Assembly (NCBI RefSeq): GCF_027887165.1
Contig: NC_077227.1
Coordinates: forward strand, 85,995,735-86,059,734
DNA length: 64,000 bases
DNA from: Monodelphis domestica
Lineage: Eukaryota; Chordata; Mammalia; Didelphimorphia; Didelphidae
Direction: 5' to 3'
Below, one piece after another: positions 10,900-22,900 of this stretch (its first letter is position 1; every line of letters begins with the position of its first letter). The position numbers and the translations under genes are program-made. A model generated the notes under the pieces. That model was not told the DNA's origin. It saw nothing but the letters and a program-made list of their open reading frames with translations, and ran no database searches.

Positions 10900-11449
10900 A
10901 AGAAGAGAGATTGAATGCTGTGTATGGAGAATACTGAATACATAAGTTTGGCTTATACAAAGTGAGTGGGAAAATGTAAAGTAAGTTTGAAAAGGTAAGA
11001 TGAAGCCAGATCGCTAAGGATTTAAAAGGCTAAGATAAGGATTTTACCTTTCTTCATAGTGACATTGAAGAGCCAGTGAAGATTCTTGCACGTGGGAGTG
11101 ACAAAATCAGTTTTATTTCTGGAGATTATTTTGGCCACTGCAACTAAAATGTTGTATTATTCTACATGAGAGGTGATAAAGATTTAAGTAAGATGGTACA
11201 CATATTCACAGAGAGAAGGGGATAAATACAAGAAAAGCTGTGATGACAGGCTCTTAAGTCTTGGCAACAAAGTTTACTTCAAAGGAGTAAGAGAAGGAGT
11301 GAGAAGAATCAAGTATGTCTCTAAGATTGTATACCTGGATGATTATAAAGATGATGATACCCTCAAAAGAAAGAAAAGCTTTGAGGAGTGCTGCATATGG
11401 GCTGTGAAAGGATGGCATCTATTTTGAACATGTTAAGGTTAGGATACAT
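10900..11449 (-). mobile_element. L2 LINE, piece 1 of 3 (3'-most)
   Basis: Antisense L2: 'tgaagagccagtgaagattc', 'gtgggagtgacaaaatcag', 'tattttgaacatgttaaggt'. The match ends at the LTR start (11450) and resumes after it at 12129 in collinear order, so this and the next two L2 pieces are one copy. Confidence 0.65.
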
Positions 11450-12128
11450 TGCTATGGGATGGACCAGCCTCCCACAGGGGATTGGAGGTGGGACTGTGTC
11501 GGCGGAATGATGGATGGATCACAGCTTTCGCATTCAACCGCAGCACAGGTTTCACAGGATAAATTGCTCCACCTTGGCTGAGGCCTGGCTTTATTTTATA
11601 CCCTCATGATCTCACATCTACTTGGCACACAGTTTTATTCTCAACTTGTATGTTTCCATAGAACCTAACAACAGACATGAAGTCTAGGTAGATAGGCAAT
11701 GAAACATTGTTGCTAGGTTAGAGGGTAAAATCAACATGACCCAGATATAGGTTGGGGAATTCACAGCACAGATTTGCCAGAAGTTTTTATGCCTAGAAAA
11801 GAGGGTCCTATCTAAGTAGGTATATAAGAATTCTTAGGTTTAATTTTTTAAGTGGAATCTCCTGGTAATATCCTGGAGGGACAGAGTGGGACATCTGTAT
11901 TAACCCTGCAAGCATGTTGCTCTCATCTATTTTTCCTGGGGCTAAGTAAGAATAATAATCATAGCAATTCCAATAATAAGGGGATGTTAATAAGGAAAGT
12001 CACTGGGGGGGTGGGGGTTCAGTGGATGTTTCCATCCTTCCTGGGGGCTATTTGCAGTCCCTGGTTTCCATGTGTGACCTTGTCAAACAGCTTGGTCTTT
12101 GATGGCTACCAGCAATACCTAATGCACA
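11450..12128 (-). mobile_element. Solo LTR of an endogenous retrovirus-like element
   Basis: A 679-bp block that cleanly interrupts an L2. On the - strand it begins TGTG and ends with CA. A TATA-like box (complement of about 11820-11828) is followed by an AATAAA signal (complement of about 11590-11600) at LTR-like spacing. The flanking tetramers acat/caat may be a worn target duplication. No internal retroviral sequence adjoins it. It is younger than the L2 it splits. Confidence 0.6.
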
Positions 12129-12480
12129 CAATGGAGAAGTCTAAAAGGCAGTTGATAGTGTATTAGTTGTTTTGTTGAAGATTATTCAGTTTCTGAAAAG
12201 AGAAGTAATTTAGATCTGAAAACCATCTACACAGAGACGAGTGTCTGACTCTTGGAAGTACAGGAAATCAACAAGAGGGTATAATAAATAAGTAGACCCA
12301 ACACAAAATTTTACACTAACATTAAGGGCATGGATAGAGCAAAAGAGTACTTAAAAAAAAAAAAGTAGTCACACAGTTACAAAGAGAACCATGAGAAAGC
12401 ACTGCGATAAAAATCCAAGAAAAAGAAAATATCTTAAAGATCAAAAGTGTCAAAATCTACAGAAAGGTCCAGAAAGGAAG
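12129..12480 (-). mobile_element. L2 LINE, piece 2 of 3
   Basis: Resumes with 'atggagaagtctaaaaggca' and 'gttgatagtgta' straight after the LTR and runs through antisense ORF2 text to 'aaatctacagaaaggtccag'. It is then cut by a SINE/L1 stack. Confidence 0.62.
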
Positions 12481-12640
12481 GGAACAAGTATTTATTAAGC
12501 ACCTACTAAGTGTCAGGCATTGTGCTAAATTACACTTTACAAATATCTCATTTGATCCTCACAACCCATGAGGTGGGTACTATGATTTTATAGTTGAGTC
12601 TTTTATAATTGAGGAAATTCAGGTAGACACTTTATGTGGT
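12481..12640 (-). repeat. MIR-like SINE
   Basis: 'agtatttattaagcaccta', 'ctaagtgtcaggcattgtgc', 'tctcatttgatcctcacaac', 'catgaggtgggtactatga': antisense MIR from its 3' end inward. Confidence 0.7.
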
Positions 12641-12654
12641 TAATAGATTTGAGA

Positions 12655-12762
12655 ATTCTCACCATGGGATCACAGATTTAGAGGTGGAAGGGATCTTGGA
12701 GGCCAGGGAGTCCAAAATAAAACAGATCAAAGTTTCTAAAGGGGAATCTAAGCCCAGACATT
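12655..12762 (+). repeat. CORE-SINE-like element (MAR1-type), left piece
   Basis: 'gggatcacagatttagaggt', 'ggaagggatcttggaggcca' is the start of a MAR1-type element. It stops at the L1 target duplication (12749-12762) and its tail resumes at 15670. Confidence 0.6.
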
Positions 12763-15669
12763 ATTTTTTTCCTTTTAAACATTATTTTATTTGGTCATTT
12801 TCAAACATTATTCATTGGAAACAAAGATCATTTTCTTTTCCTCCCCCCCTCCCACCAACCCTCCCATACCCGACTCGCAATTCCACTGGGTATCACATGT
12901 GTTCTTGATTCGAACCCATTTCCATGTTGTTGGAATTTGCATTAGGGTGTTCATTTAGAGTCTCTCTTCAATCATATTCCCTCAACCTCTGTAGTCAAGC
13001 AGTTGCTTTTCCTCGGTGTTTTTACTCCCTCAGTTTGTCCTCTACTTGAGGATAGTTTTTTTTTTTCCCCTCGTAGATCCTTGCAGGTTGTTCAGGGACA
13101 TTGTAAAGCCATTACTAGAGAAGTCCATTACGTTCTCTTGTACCACAATGTGTCAGTCTCTGTGTACAATGTTTTCCTGATTCTGCTCCTTTCGCTCTGC
13201 ATCACTTCCTGGAGGTTGTTCCAGTCTCCAAGGAATTCCTCCACTATTATTCCTTTTAGCACAATTGTATTCCATCACCAACATATACCACAATTTGTTC
13301 AGCCATTCCCCAATTGAAGGACATCCCCTCATTTTCCAATTTTTGGCAACCACAAAGAGCGCAGCTATGAATATTCTTGTACAAGTCTTTTTCCTTATTA
13401 TCTCTTTGGGGTACAAACCCAGCAGTGCTATGGCTGGATCAAAAGGCAGACAGTCTTTTAGTGCCCTTTGGGCATAGTTCCAAATTGCCCTCCAGAATGG
13501 TTGGATCAATTCACAACCCCACCAGCAATGAATTAATGTCACGACATTGCCACATCCCCTCCAGCATTCATTACTTTCCTTTCCTGTCATTTTAGCCAAT
13601 CTGCTAGGTGTGAGGTGAAACCTCAGAGTTGTTTTGATTTGCATCTCTCTGATTATCAGAGATTTAGAACACTTTTTCATATGCTTATTAATAGTTTTGA
13701 TTTCTTTATCTGAAAACCGCCTATTCATGTCCCTTGCCCATTTATCAATTGGAGAATGGCTTGATTTTTCGTACAATTGATTTAGCTCTTTGTAAATTTG
13801 AGTAATTAAACCTTTGTCAGAGGTTTTTATTCCCAATTTCTTGCTTCCCTTCTGATTTTAGTTACATTGGTTTTGTTTGTACAAAAATTTTTTAATTTGA
13901 TGTAATCAAAATTATTTATTTTACATTTTGTGACTCCTTCTAAGTCTTGCTTGGTTTTAAAATCTTTCCCTTCCCAAAGTTCTGACATGTATACTATTCT
14001 GTGTTCACCTAATTTACTTATAGTTTCCTTCTTTATGTTCAAGTCATTCATCCATTCTGAATTTATTTTTGTGTAGGGTGTGAGGTGTTGATCCAAACAT
14101 AATCTCTCCCACTCTGTCTTCCAATTTTCCCAGCAGTTTTTATCAAATAGTGGATTTTTGTCCCCAAAGCTGGGGTCTTTGGGTTTGTCATAGACCATCT
14201 TGCTGAGGTCATTTACCCCAAGTCTATTCCACTGATCCTCCTTTCTGTCTCTCAGCCAGTACCAAATTGTTTTGATGACCATTGCTTTATAGTATAGTTT
14301 CATATCTGGGACTGCAAGTCCTCCTTCCTTTGCATTTTTTTTTCATGATTTCCCTGGATATCCTTGATCTTTTGTTCTTCCAAATGAACTTAGTTATGCT
14401 TTTTTCTAATTCAGTAAAGAAGTTTTTTGGTAGTTCAATGGGTATGGCACTAAATAAGTAAATTAATTTGGGTAGGATTGTCATTTTTATTATGTTAGCT
14501 CTTCCCACCCATGAGCAATCAATGTTTTTCCAATTGTTTAGATCTAGTTTAGATCTAGTGAAGAGTGTTTTGTAGTTGTGTTCATATAGTTCCTGTGTTT
14601 GTCTCGGCAGATAGATTCCTAAGTATTTTATATTGTCTAGGGTGATTTTAAATGGTATTTCATTTTCTAATTCTTGCTGCTGAAATGGGTTAAAGATATG
14701 TAGAAATGCTGATGACTTATGAGGGTTTATTTTGTGTCCTGCAACTTTGCTAAAGTTGTTGATTATTTCGAGTAACTTTTTGGTTGAATATCTAGCATTC
14801 TTTAAGTAAACCATCATATCATCCGCAAAGAGTGATAACTTGGTCTCCTCACTGCCAATTTTAATACTTTCAATTTCTTTTTCTTCTCTAATTGCTACTG
14901 CTAGTGTTTCTAGTACGATGTCAAATAATAGAGGTGATAATGGGCATCCTTGTTTGACTCCTGATCTTATTAGGAAAGCTTCTAGTTTATCCCCATTGCA
15001 GATGATGTTAGCTGATGGTTTTAGATATATACTGTTTATTATTTTTAGGAAAGGCCTTTCTATTCCTATACTTTCCAGTGTTTTCAATAGGAATGGGTGT
15101 TGTATTTTATCAAAGGCTTTTTCTGCATCTATTGAGATAATTGTGATTTTTGTCAGTTTGCTTGTTAATATAGTCAATTATGTGGATGGTTTTTTTAATA
15201 TTGAACCATCCTTGCATTCCTGGTATGAATCCTGCCTGGTCATAGTGGATGACCCTTGTGATGACTTGCTGGAGTCTTTTTGCTAGTATCCTATTTAAGA
15301 TTTTTCCATCTATATTCATTAGGGAAATTGGTCTATAGTTTTCTTTCTCTGTTTTTGACCTGCCTGGCTTGGGATCAGTACCATGTTTGTATCATAAAAT
15401 TAATTTGGTAGAACTCCTTCTTGGCTTATTCTGTCAAATAGTTTGTTTATTATTGGGATTAGTTGTCCTTTGAATGTTTGATATAATTCATTTGTGAATC
15501 CATCTGGACCTGGGGATTTTTTCTTAGGGAATTCTTTGATGGCTTGTTCAATTTCTTTTTCTGATATGGGGTTGTTTAGGTAATTTATTTCTTCTTCTTT
15601 TAGTCTAGGCAATTTATATTTTTGTAAGTATTCATCCATATCACCTAGGTTGCCATATTTGTTGCCATA
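12763..15669 (-). mobile_element. L1 LINE, 5'-truncated, reverse transcriptase region and 3' end
   Basis: A 2.9-kb marsupial-type L1 on -. Its 5' end (15669) lies inside ORF2; endonuclease and ORF1 are gone. In order: '[17 protein letters not shown]' (about 15505-15555), '[15 protein letters not shown]', '[15 protein letters not shown]', catalytic '[14 protein letters not shown]' (about 14800-14845), '[16 protein letters not shown]', the C-terminal region with 'WARDMNRRFSDKEIKT' and 'WGCELIQPFWRAIW', then 3' UTR and a poly(A) (T-run at 12764-12772). ORF2 is in at least five overlapping open segments, so it carries only a few frameshifts or stops and is the best-preserved L1 here. Imperfect target duplications taagcccagacatt (12749-12762) and taagccaacatt (15670-15681) flank it. 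It landed in a SINE that itself sits in an L2. Confidence 0.93.
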
Positions 15670-15725
15670 TAAGCCAACATTCTTGACTCCACATCCAGTG
15701 TCATTCACTATACCAAGCTGCCTCT
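15670..15725 (+). repeat. CORE-SINE-like element (MAR1-type), right piece
   Basis: 'ttcttgactccacatccagt', then 'ccaagctgcctctcaga' is the tail of the element that begins at 12655. Together with the target duplication it fixes the L1 boundaries. Confidence 0.55.
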
Positions 15726-15955
15726 CAGATTTAATCATTAAGAGATCACTGGGGGCCTTAGAGAGAACATTCAGCTGAGTGGAGACATCAGTAGTCAGAT
15801 TAAAAGAAGCCAGGGAGTGAGTAGGAAAAAAAGAATTAGAGGCTATACATTTAGATGGCTTTTTCCATGAAATTGGCTATGAAAGGGAGATGTTTTAAGG
15901 AATAGAATTTAATAGGAACATGTGTAAAATTGGATGCTCTGGAACAAAAAAAAAA
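15726..15955 (-). mobile_element. L2 LINE, piece 3 of 3
   Basis: 'attaagagatcactgggggc' and 'cttagagagaacattcagct' continue the antisense L2 ORF2 broken at 12480; only a few tens of bases appear lost. The region around 'tggctttttccatgaaattg' also fits L2. Confidence 0.58.
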
Positions 15956-16149
15956 AACCTTTAAAACTATAAATTGGAGAAAGTTTGGCATCAGGGAGTA
16001 GTTGTAGAGTCATATCCAATATTATCTCACACTTGTATTATTTCACTTATATTACTTATGTAATGTATTCTATATAGTCATATATTATTTTTAATCTATT
16101 AATAAATAACATTATGTATATATGTATGTATATACATAATGTTGTATAC

Positions 16150-16779
16150 AGAGAGGCCACAAGGTAACTTTTAGAGCAGAAGAAACTAGCAGCTGGGGAA
16201 GACTGCTAAGGAACTCCTCCTATAGAAAGGGGCAATTGAGTGCAGTCTTGAAGGAAGCTGGTGATCCTAAAAGTGTGAGGATAAGGAAGGAGAACATTCT
16301 AGGCATGGGGATCAGCCATTGCAAAAACACAGAGCCAGGAGATGGGGCATCAAGATTAAGGAACAAACCTAGCCTTATGTCTAGAGTATAGAGTACATGG
16401 TGGAGAGTAGCATGTAGGGATCAGGCTATAAAAAGCTTTACCTGACAAACAGGATTTTACATTGTTTCCTAGAGGAAACAGAAATCAAATAGAATTTACT
16501 AAATCAGAGGGCTGGGATGGGTGGGATTCTAGCCTGTACTTTAGGAAAATCACTTGAGAGCTAAGTAGAGCATGAATTAGAGTGGTGAGAGCCTCAAGGC
16601 AGGAAGATCCGGAGGCCTTACAATAAGCTGGGAATGCTGTGATAAGGGCTTGAATCAGGGTCATAACCATGAAGGCAGAGATTAAATGTTGTGGGGGTAA
16701 AAATGACAATACTTGGCAATTCACCTTAAAATATGAGGTGAGACATTGAGGATGAAACTGAAATTTTGAACCTGAGCAT
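16150..16779 (-). mobile_element. L2 LINE, left piece
   Basis: Antisense L2 3' region: 'gaggaaacagaa'-type text, 'tctaggcatggggatcagcc', 'acacagagccaggagatggg', 'gggcttgaatcagggtcata'. Ends at 'ctgagcat' where a long LTR begins and continues at 17989. Confidence 0.65.
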
Positions 16780-17984
16780 TGTAAATCTTGAAATTTCTCA
16801 GACTTGTGAATGTTAAAAAATTTCCACATTGAGGAATCCTCCATTGGAACAAATCCCCTACTGGGAAACATTCCCCGTTTTGATGTGAGAACTTGCCAGG
16901 ATCAGAAATGGGAGGACTTCTACTCCACCCGTACTTAAGACTGCTTTAGGGGAGAAAAATCCTTGCTAAACAATGAAAATACTTGGACCCATGCTTATAA
17001 TAAGGCAAGGAGTTCTTTGATCCATGCCTGTTTTTAGAATTGATACAATGAGATGCTAGGTACCTAAAAGGGTCAGGCAAGTTTTCTCTTAATGAGATTA
17101 GTTGACTCAGCTGTGTTTTCACTGGTTCAGACTTACAGAGGTGATTAGTTGACACAGTAGCATTTTTTTCTGGTTCAGACTTACTGAGGAGATTAGTTGA
17201 CTTAGCAGGAATTCAGATGGGCAGTTCTTTGGAAAACATCTACAGTGATTGATAGATGTAAGGACTTAGGGGAGGAGACATAGGAGAAAAACCCCTATAT
17301 AAGAAAAAGCAGAATCTCTTGAAAAAAAAGATCCTTTTGGAGGATCTCTGATGAGGATCGCTTGGGAAGAATCTCTTGAGAGAGGCTCTGGAGAAGGGAA
17401 GCTCTTGGAGGACAATCTCTAAGGAAGTCTCACTGGAACTCCTCTGAGGGGACTCTGTACCCCTGGAGGCTCTGGAGAGAGGCCCTTTGGAACAGTCTCT
17501 GGCTGGAAGGCTCTTTGAAGAGGACTCTGGCTGGAACTCTCTCTGGTGAAGTCAGCTGAGATGGAGCTGGCCTGGTGTCACTAGAATCCTTGCTTAGACA
17601 GACCTTGTGGTGAGTGTTAAAAGACTGACTGACTGATCTCTCTCTCTTAAGACTCAGGTCTAGGCCATGTTGGCGTAAGGCCCTTCATACTTATTTCCTT
17701 TTTCTCTCTCTCTTTTCTTTAATTCCACATTTGTATTAATTAAAATCTCTATAAAACCCAGTTGACTTGGGTATTTGAATAATTGGGAATATTTCCCTGG
17801 CGACCACCTTATATTTGATTTAAAAACCAAGACACTGTAGTGAAACATATTTTCTATGGTCAAATTTACTCACCCTCTCTTATATCTATCACAATTTATA
17901 TCTTCCACCATTTTAACTCACTACAGTTTACATCACTCTTTTAACTGTTACAGTTTAAGGCCTTCAACCATTTTAAATCTAACA
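16780..17984 (+). mobile_element. Long solo LTR (1.2 kb) of an endogenous retrovirus-like element
   Basis: Starts TGTAAATC and ends ATCTAACA, with a 4-bp duplication gcat at 16776-16779 and 17985-17988. A TATA box (ctatataag, about 17293-17301) and an ATTAAA signal (about 17736) lie in the expected order on +. The U3 part holds a repeated unit, 'ggttcagacttac' + 'gattagttgac', at about 17090-17210. The transcribed part is rich in 'ctctggag'-like motifs. No internal retroviral region adjoins it. It is younger than the L2 it splits; fossil. Confidence 0.75.
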
Positions 17985-17988
17985 GCAT

Positions 17989-18420
17989 AAATAAACATGG
18001 TGATACCTTAAACAGTAACAAAGTCTAGAAGAAGGGTAGATTTGAATGAGGTTGGAGGGAGGAGGAAATCATGTACTGGACATGTCCATTTTGAAATAAC
18101 CTATGAAATGTACAATATGTATAACTAATGCAATAGTACAACTCAGGAGACAGATTAGAGTTGGGTATATAAATTTGAGTTGAGTCACTTACATAGAGAT
18201 AATTAATTGAATCCATGGACGCCAATGAAATAATCAAGTGAGAGAATAAAGAGAGAAAAGAGATAATGTCCTAGGACAGATCTTTGGGAGTAGATCCAAA
18301 GTCAGTAGGCATGATACAGATGAAGACCCAAGCAAAGGTGACTTAGAAAGACCAAAGAGGTAGGAAGAGAACCAAGAAATAGCTATAACTTATCTCTGAT
18401 AAACTTCAGAGGCTATTTAA
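17989..18420 (-). mobile_element. L2 LINE, right piece
   Basis: Resumes with 'aacatggtgataccttaaac' and runs through 'cttacatagagataattaat', 'tgaatccatggacgccaatg', 'tgtcctaggacagatctttg': antisense L2 reverse-transcriptase region, collinear with the piece before the LTR. Confidence 0.65.
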
Positions 18421-21395
18421 ATTGTTATGGGGAAAGGAATCTTATTAACTTCCTCTATCTTGGCCGAGATCATATAATGATAATCATTTAGAGAACATTA
18501 CTAAATGGTGGACAGCTGGTCAAGAGAGACAGATCATCTCTCCAAAGCCCAGAAAATTAGCCAATTGGATTCAGCACATTTGGGGAAAGTAGCAGAATGT
18601 CTTGTGATTATTTCCATTTTTCCTTACTCCAAAACCCCACTAAAAGATTAATCTAGTGTCTCTAACTAGAATTTAGGCTTCAGTTCTTGGTTGGCATTTT
18701 AAGGGTGTGACTCCCATAAATGCTTATAATTTTCCATAAAGCAAGGTATGAGTACAAGTAGACTCCTTCCTCCAATATAAATTGCCTGAGTGTGTCTGAT
18801 TCCAAGGGACTGCCACCTATTTGAAAATATTAGCCATGCTCTGTGGAAAAATCTAGTCTGGGGCTGTGACTCGTAGCATAAAAGGGAGTCATGTGTTCTC
18901 CCCTCCCACCCCAAAGACCTTGAATTCCCTAGAAGAGAAATATTAATCCAGGGCCAATAAAGATGACAAGATAAGAGGTTCATATTTGGCTGAAGCAAGT
19001 ATAGTGAGATGCTAAGGCAGGCTGTTATAGGACATAATGCCCAAGAAAATCTAGTAACATGGGGACAAAATGGGGAAAAAATCAGAGGAACACTGATGAT
19101 GGGTCCATTCAGGAAATCTTACTCTCTTCATGAGGTGCCATATGTCCCTCAGGATATGTTGTTCAATGCAGTTAGGTACATATTATCCTCTAATAAAGTA
19201 CAGGACCTAAGTAATATCCCTTCTACTCTTTAGTTCCTGGAAGGTTGAAGTAGAGATTGGGGGGTGGGGGGGAGGAAAACAGCAATGGAACTTAGAGAAA
19301 AAAGAAAAGCTTCCAGGTGCTGACGGTGTCTATAAAACAAACCAATAAGAACAACCCCCACAACCAGAGCTATTTTGGGGATAGAATAAATAAAACCCTA
19401 CATTTAGCTCTAAAACCCTGATAATGCAGTTGTAACCTCTTTTCATTTCCTATCTCTATGAAAAGATGAGGGAAAGGAACAGACCCAAGAGAGAAGGATC
19501 ATGGACTTTTTAAAGTATTTTTTACCCTTTGTTAATATAAAGCCCTACATGTCAGTGAGAATGGGGAAATAATGCCTACTAAAATTGGATTTGGGAAAAG
19601 ATGCCAGTTTTTCAATATGAAAATCTGAAACTCTATAATCAGGATTATAGTCTAATTTGAGAAGTGTTACTGTATATAATTTCATTTCAGTTATTTTATC
19701 TTATTCTCCTTAGTTTGACCAATCAACAAAGGAATGGGGATAAAGAAAATAGAGAAAAAGAATTCTGCCTCTTGTTCTCAAAATCTGTCACATTGAAGCA
19801 AAGACTAAATTCATGAATTAGTTCACAAACTCACACACTCACAAGGATTTAAGAAATCAGAGATTGATGGGTGAGGTGCAAATTATGAGGGAAAAATGAC
19901 TTTAAATAATTTGAATATTTGTACTCAGAACACACACACTCTCTCTCTTCTATCTCTCTCCTATCTCCTTCATGTAACAAATGCTCAGTGGTAGACGGAT
20001 TATGGGATACAGATGTCTCATCTCCTGTTCCTTGTTGTTGCAAACCAAGGCTGGCCAAACTGGTGTCATATCTCAGGTTCAATTTTGGAAAGAAATTAAA
20101 ACATGCACACAAGATCTGGCAATGAACAAAAAGAGACTTTCAGCATAGCAGGGGAAGAATGCTTAACAATTATAACATGTTGATTCGGTTGAGCATAGCT
20201 CCCAAGCTTCTTTGTTGGTCATAATGGTCCTATAGTCAAGCATCTTAGCCCAGTTGGAGTTCCTTTGTGGCTTTTAGTACTCAGGCAACCAGGAAGTCAT
20301 ATCAATAGCCTGATCTTTAGTTCCCTAAGCCTATTGAATCTTGAGGACAGTTTCATTACCTTTTAAGGAAGAACTAGCCTAAACTTCATGGGTCTGAGTC
20401 TTAAGATATTGCTCCCATTATGCCTATGCTAATTCTGTTTTTCTCCTATATGATAAAAATGTATTCAGGATTTAAGTGTGTTTCCCTTTCTCAGGAGTGA
20501 TAATCTCATAACAGCTGTTCTTTTTCTGAACCCTTGAAATGAAGAAGGTATTATTTATAATTCTGCCTTATCTTAAAAACTGAATAATAAAAAATTGAAT
20601 AATATGGAAATGGGATTTGAGTGATAATATAAAAGAAACTGTATAATAGATGTGATTTACTATTAGATGTTAAAGTTAAACCCATCATTGAGTAATTATC
20701 TGATTGAGGAGCAAATTCTCATTTTACTGAACAATAATTTTTTATGTTCATTCTTAAGTTAAAAATTCCCCAATGTGACAAATATATATTTCATTTTAAT
20801 TCTATAAATGTACACTCCTATCTTCAAGTTAGGCCTGTGAGAATGTCAATTGTGGATATGATTTTCCAAGGCTGTCAAAAAAAACAAAACCTTTTACCAA
20901 ATATTCTGAGCTCATGAGAATGTAAAATAAGCATGTGTTCATGTATTTCCCTGAACAATATGGACAATATCTTGGCTAGATATGCCAATGCTGTATTTGT
21001 ATATGAGCAGAGAGATGGCTTCAGTGTTAAGAATTTGAATTTGAAATAGTGAAGCAATACTAAAATACAATCTGAAACAAATCAGTTTATGTCAATGTAA
21101 TCCCAATATAATTTTTAAAAAAAGAAAGTTCTAAAATTAGAGGACAGTCCCATAACAATCAGTGGACAAAGGAAATTTAGAACCTTGGCATTGTGCAAAA
21201 GTTCTTCTTTTTAATTTACCCAAACAAAAAAATAGTAGATCCTCAAGCTCAGAAGCTGTGCTGTTAAGTCCCAGTTATTTCAACTTTTAAGATAATAGTT
21301 TTAAGTTTGAGAAGTTGATAATAAGGGGGAGCTTTACTCCTTAATTGTTAATAATGGAATACTGAAGTTAGTGAAGAGTGGGCTGGACTTAGATA
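18421..21395. other. No recognisable feature
   Basis: About 3 kb with no supported gene. Open frames at 18699-18998 (-) and 19849-20112 (-) lack family signatures. AT-rich, with a CT-rich patch near 19935-19975. Confidence 0.35.
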
Positions 21396-21730
21396 CACAG
21401 AATCACAGTATTTTTTTTTTAATTGGAAAGGATCTCATTGGCCATCTGGTACAGCATGTGTCCAAAAGAATATACTACTTAGCCTCTAATTAAAGTTCTC
21501 CACCAAACGGGAATGAGCCTACAACTTCCTGGAGCAACCCCTTCTACTTTTGGGTAGTTCTAATTTTTAAGAATTGCATTAAGCTTAATGTTCTTTTTTT
21601 ACAACTTCCACCCATTGCTCCTGGTTCTGATGCTAAATCAATTGGGCCAAAGATCCGATACTTTTACCACATGACAACTCTTCAAACACTTGGACACAGC
21701 TGCCATTTTTCCCTAAGTCTTTTCTTCTGC
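21396..21730 (-). mobile_element. CR1/L3-type LINE 3' fragment
   Basis: In CR1 antisense order: 'ggaaaggatctcattggcca', 'ggagcaaccccttctacttt', 'acaacttccacccattgctc', 'ctggttctgatgc', 'acatgacaactcttcaaaca', 'aagtcttttcttctgctgga'. The match is unmistakable though diverged. Confidence 0.75.
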
Positions 21731-21734
21731 TGGA

Positions 21735-21835
21735 GAAAGAAATGGCAAACATCTCCAGTATCTGATGAAAAAAAAAAACAACAAACAAACATAGGTTCAT
21801 GAAGATTTGGATATGACTGAAACAATTGAACAACC
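21735..21835 (+). repeat. SINE tail with RTE-type 3' end
   Basis: 'aaagaaatggcaaacatctc' then 'tatgactgaaacaattgaac': the 3' part of the tRNA-derived marsupial SINE whose tail matches an RTE/BovB-like LINE (better copy at 34480). Confidence 0.55.
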
Positions 21836-21889
21836 ATGCTGTGATCATAGCAAAGAACATATCAAGTAACATGGGAGTGCTGGAAATCA

Positions 21890-22900
21890 AGGCAGACTGT
21901 GTAGGGTTTTTAAAATAAACAAATTTAGATTTTATCATGGAAGCAATAGGTAGTCAGTGGAGCCTTTTGAGCAGGATAGTGACATATACATGTCCTATGC
22001 TTTAGGAGTATCAATCTGAAAGTCATGTAAATGATAGATTGGCCTGCAGAGAGACTTAGAGTAGGAATATCAATTAGGAGGATATTGTTGTAGGGAAAAG
22101 TGATGAAGATCTGAATGAAGAGTTGCAGCTGTAGAAGGTGAAAAAAATGGGAAGTGTGAGAGATATTGAAGAGGTAGAATCTGCAGGACCTGGTAACTGT
22201 ACATGTAAGATCAGGGAGAGTGAACACTCATGTCTATTTCTGAGGTTGTGAATCTAGATGGATGGAAGGATGGTGGGATGTTTTTGACAAATGTTGGAAA
22301 GTTAGCAAAAGAGGTAGTTTGGGGGGAAAAGATAATATAAATTCCATTAGACATGGTGGATTTGAGATGACTATGAGATGTCCAAAGGCACCTATCCAAT
22401 AGGGAGTTGGTGATATGAGCCTAACGCAAGACAGAGGCTAAGTTTGCATTACAGATCTTTGAGTCATCTGCATAGAGATAACAATTGAACCTATGGGAAC
22501 TCCTGAGATCATTAAGAAAAGGAAGGGAAGGGGGGAAAGGGAAAGAAAGAAGGCTTAGGACAGAATCTTGAGGCATACACCCACAATTGGGGAATGTAGA
22601 TGATAACAGCAAAAAAAATCTAAGAAGCAATCAGACGGGTAGGAGGAGAACCAAGATTCTAGAGGTGAGAGTATTCAGGAGAAAAGGGTGGTCTATAATG
22701 TCAGATGCTACAGAGAGATAAAGTAAGATGAGGACTGAGAAGAGATCATTGTATTCATTAATTACAAAAATGAATAACTTTGGATAGTATAGGTCCAGGT
22801 AAACAGAGAAGGCAGAAACTATTGCAAGGGGTTGAAAACTGAGGAGAAAAGGAAGTGAAAACAATGAATACTAACAGCTTTTTCAAGCAGCTTGGTCAAT
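21890..22900 (-). mobile_element. L2 LINE, reverse transcriptase region to 3' part
   Basis: On - the translation includes 'LYLSVASDIIDHPFLL' (L2 consensus type LDLSAAFDTVDHSLLL; about 22700-22760) and 'CYLYADDSKI' (catalytic YADD; about 22458-22490). The antisense DNA reads 'tgagtcatctgcatagagat' and 'gagaaccaagattctagagg'. Frames are broken in several places. Confidence 0.8.

Noticed and set aside
16109-16142. A 14-bp palindrome (acattatgtatata / tatatacataatgt)
   Set aside because: Low-complexity TA/TG sequence; such hairpins are expected by chance in AT-rich DNA.
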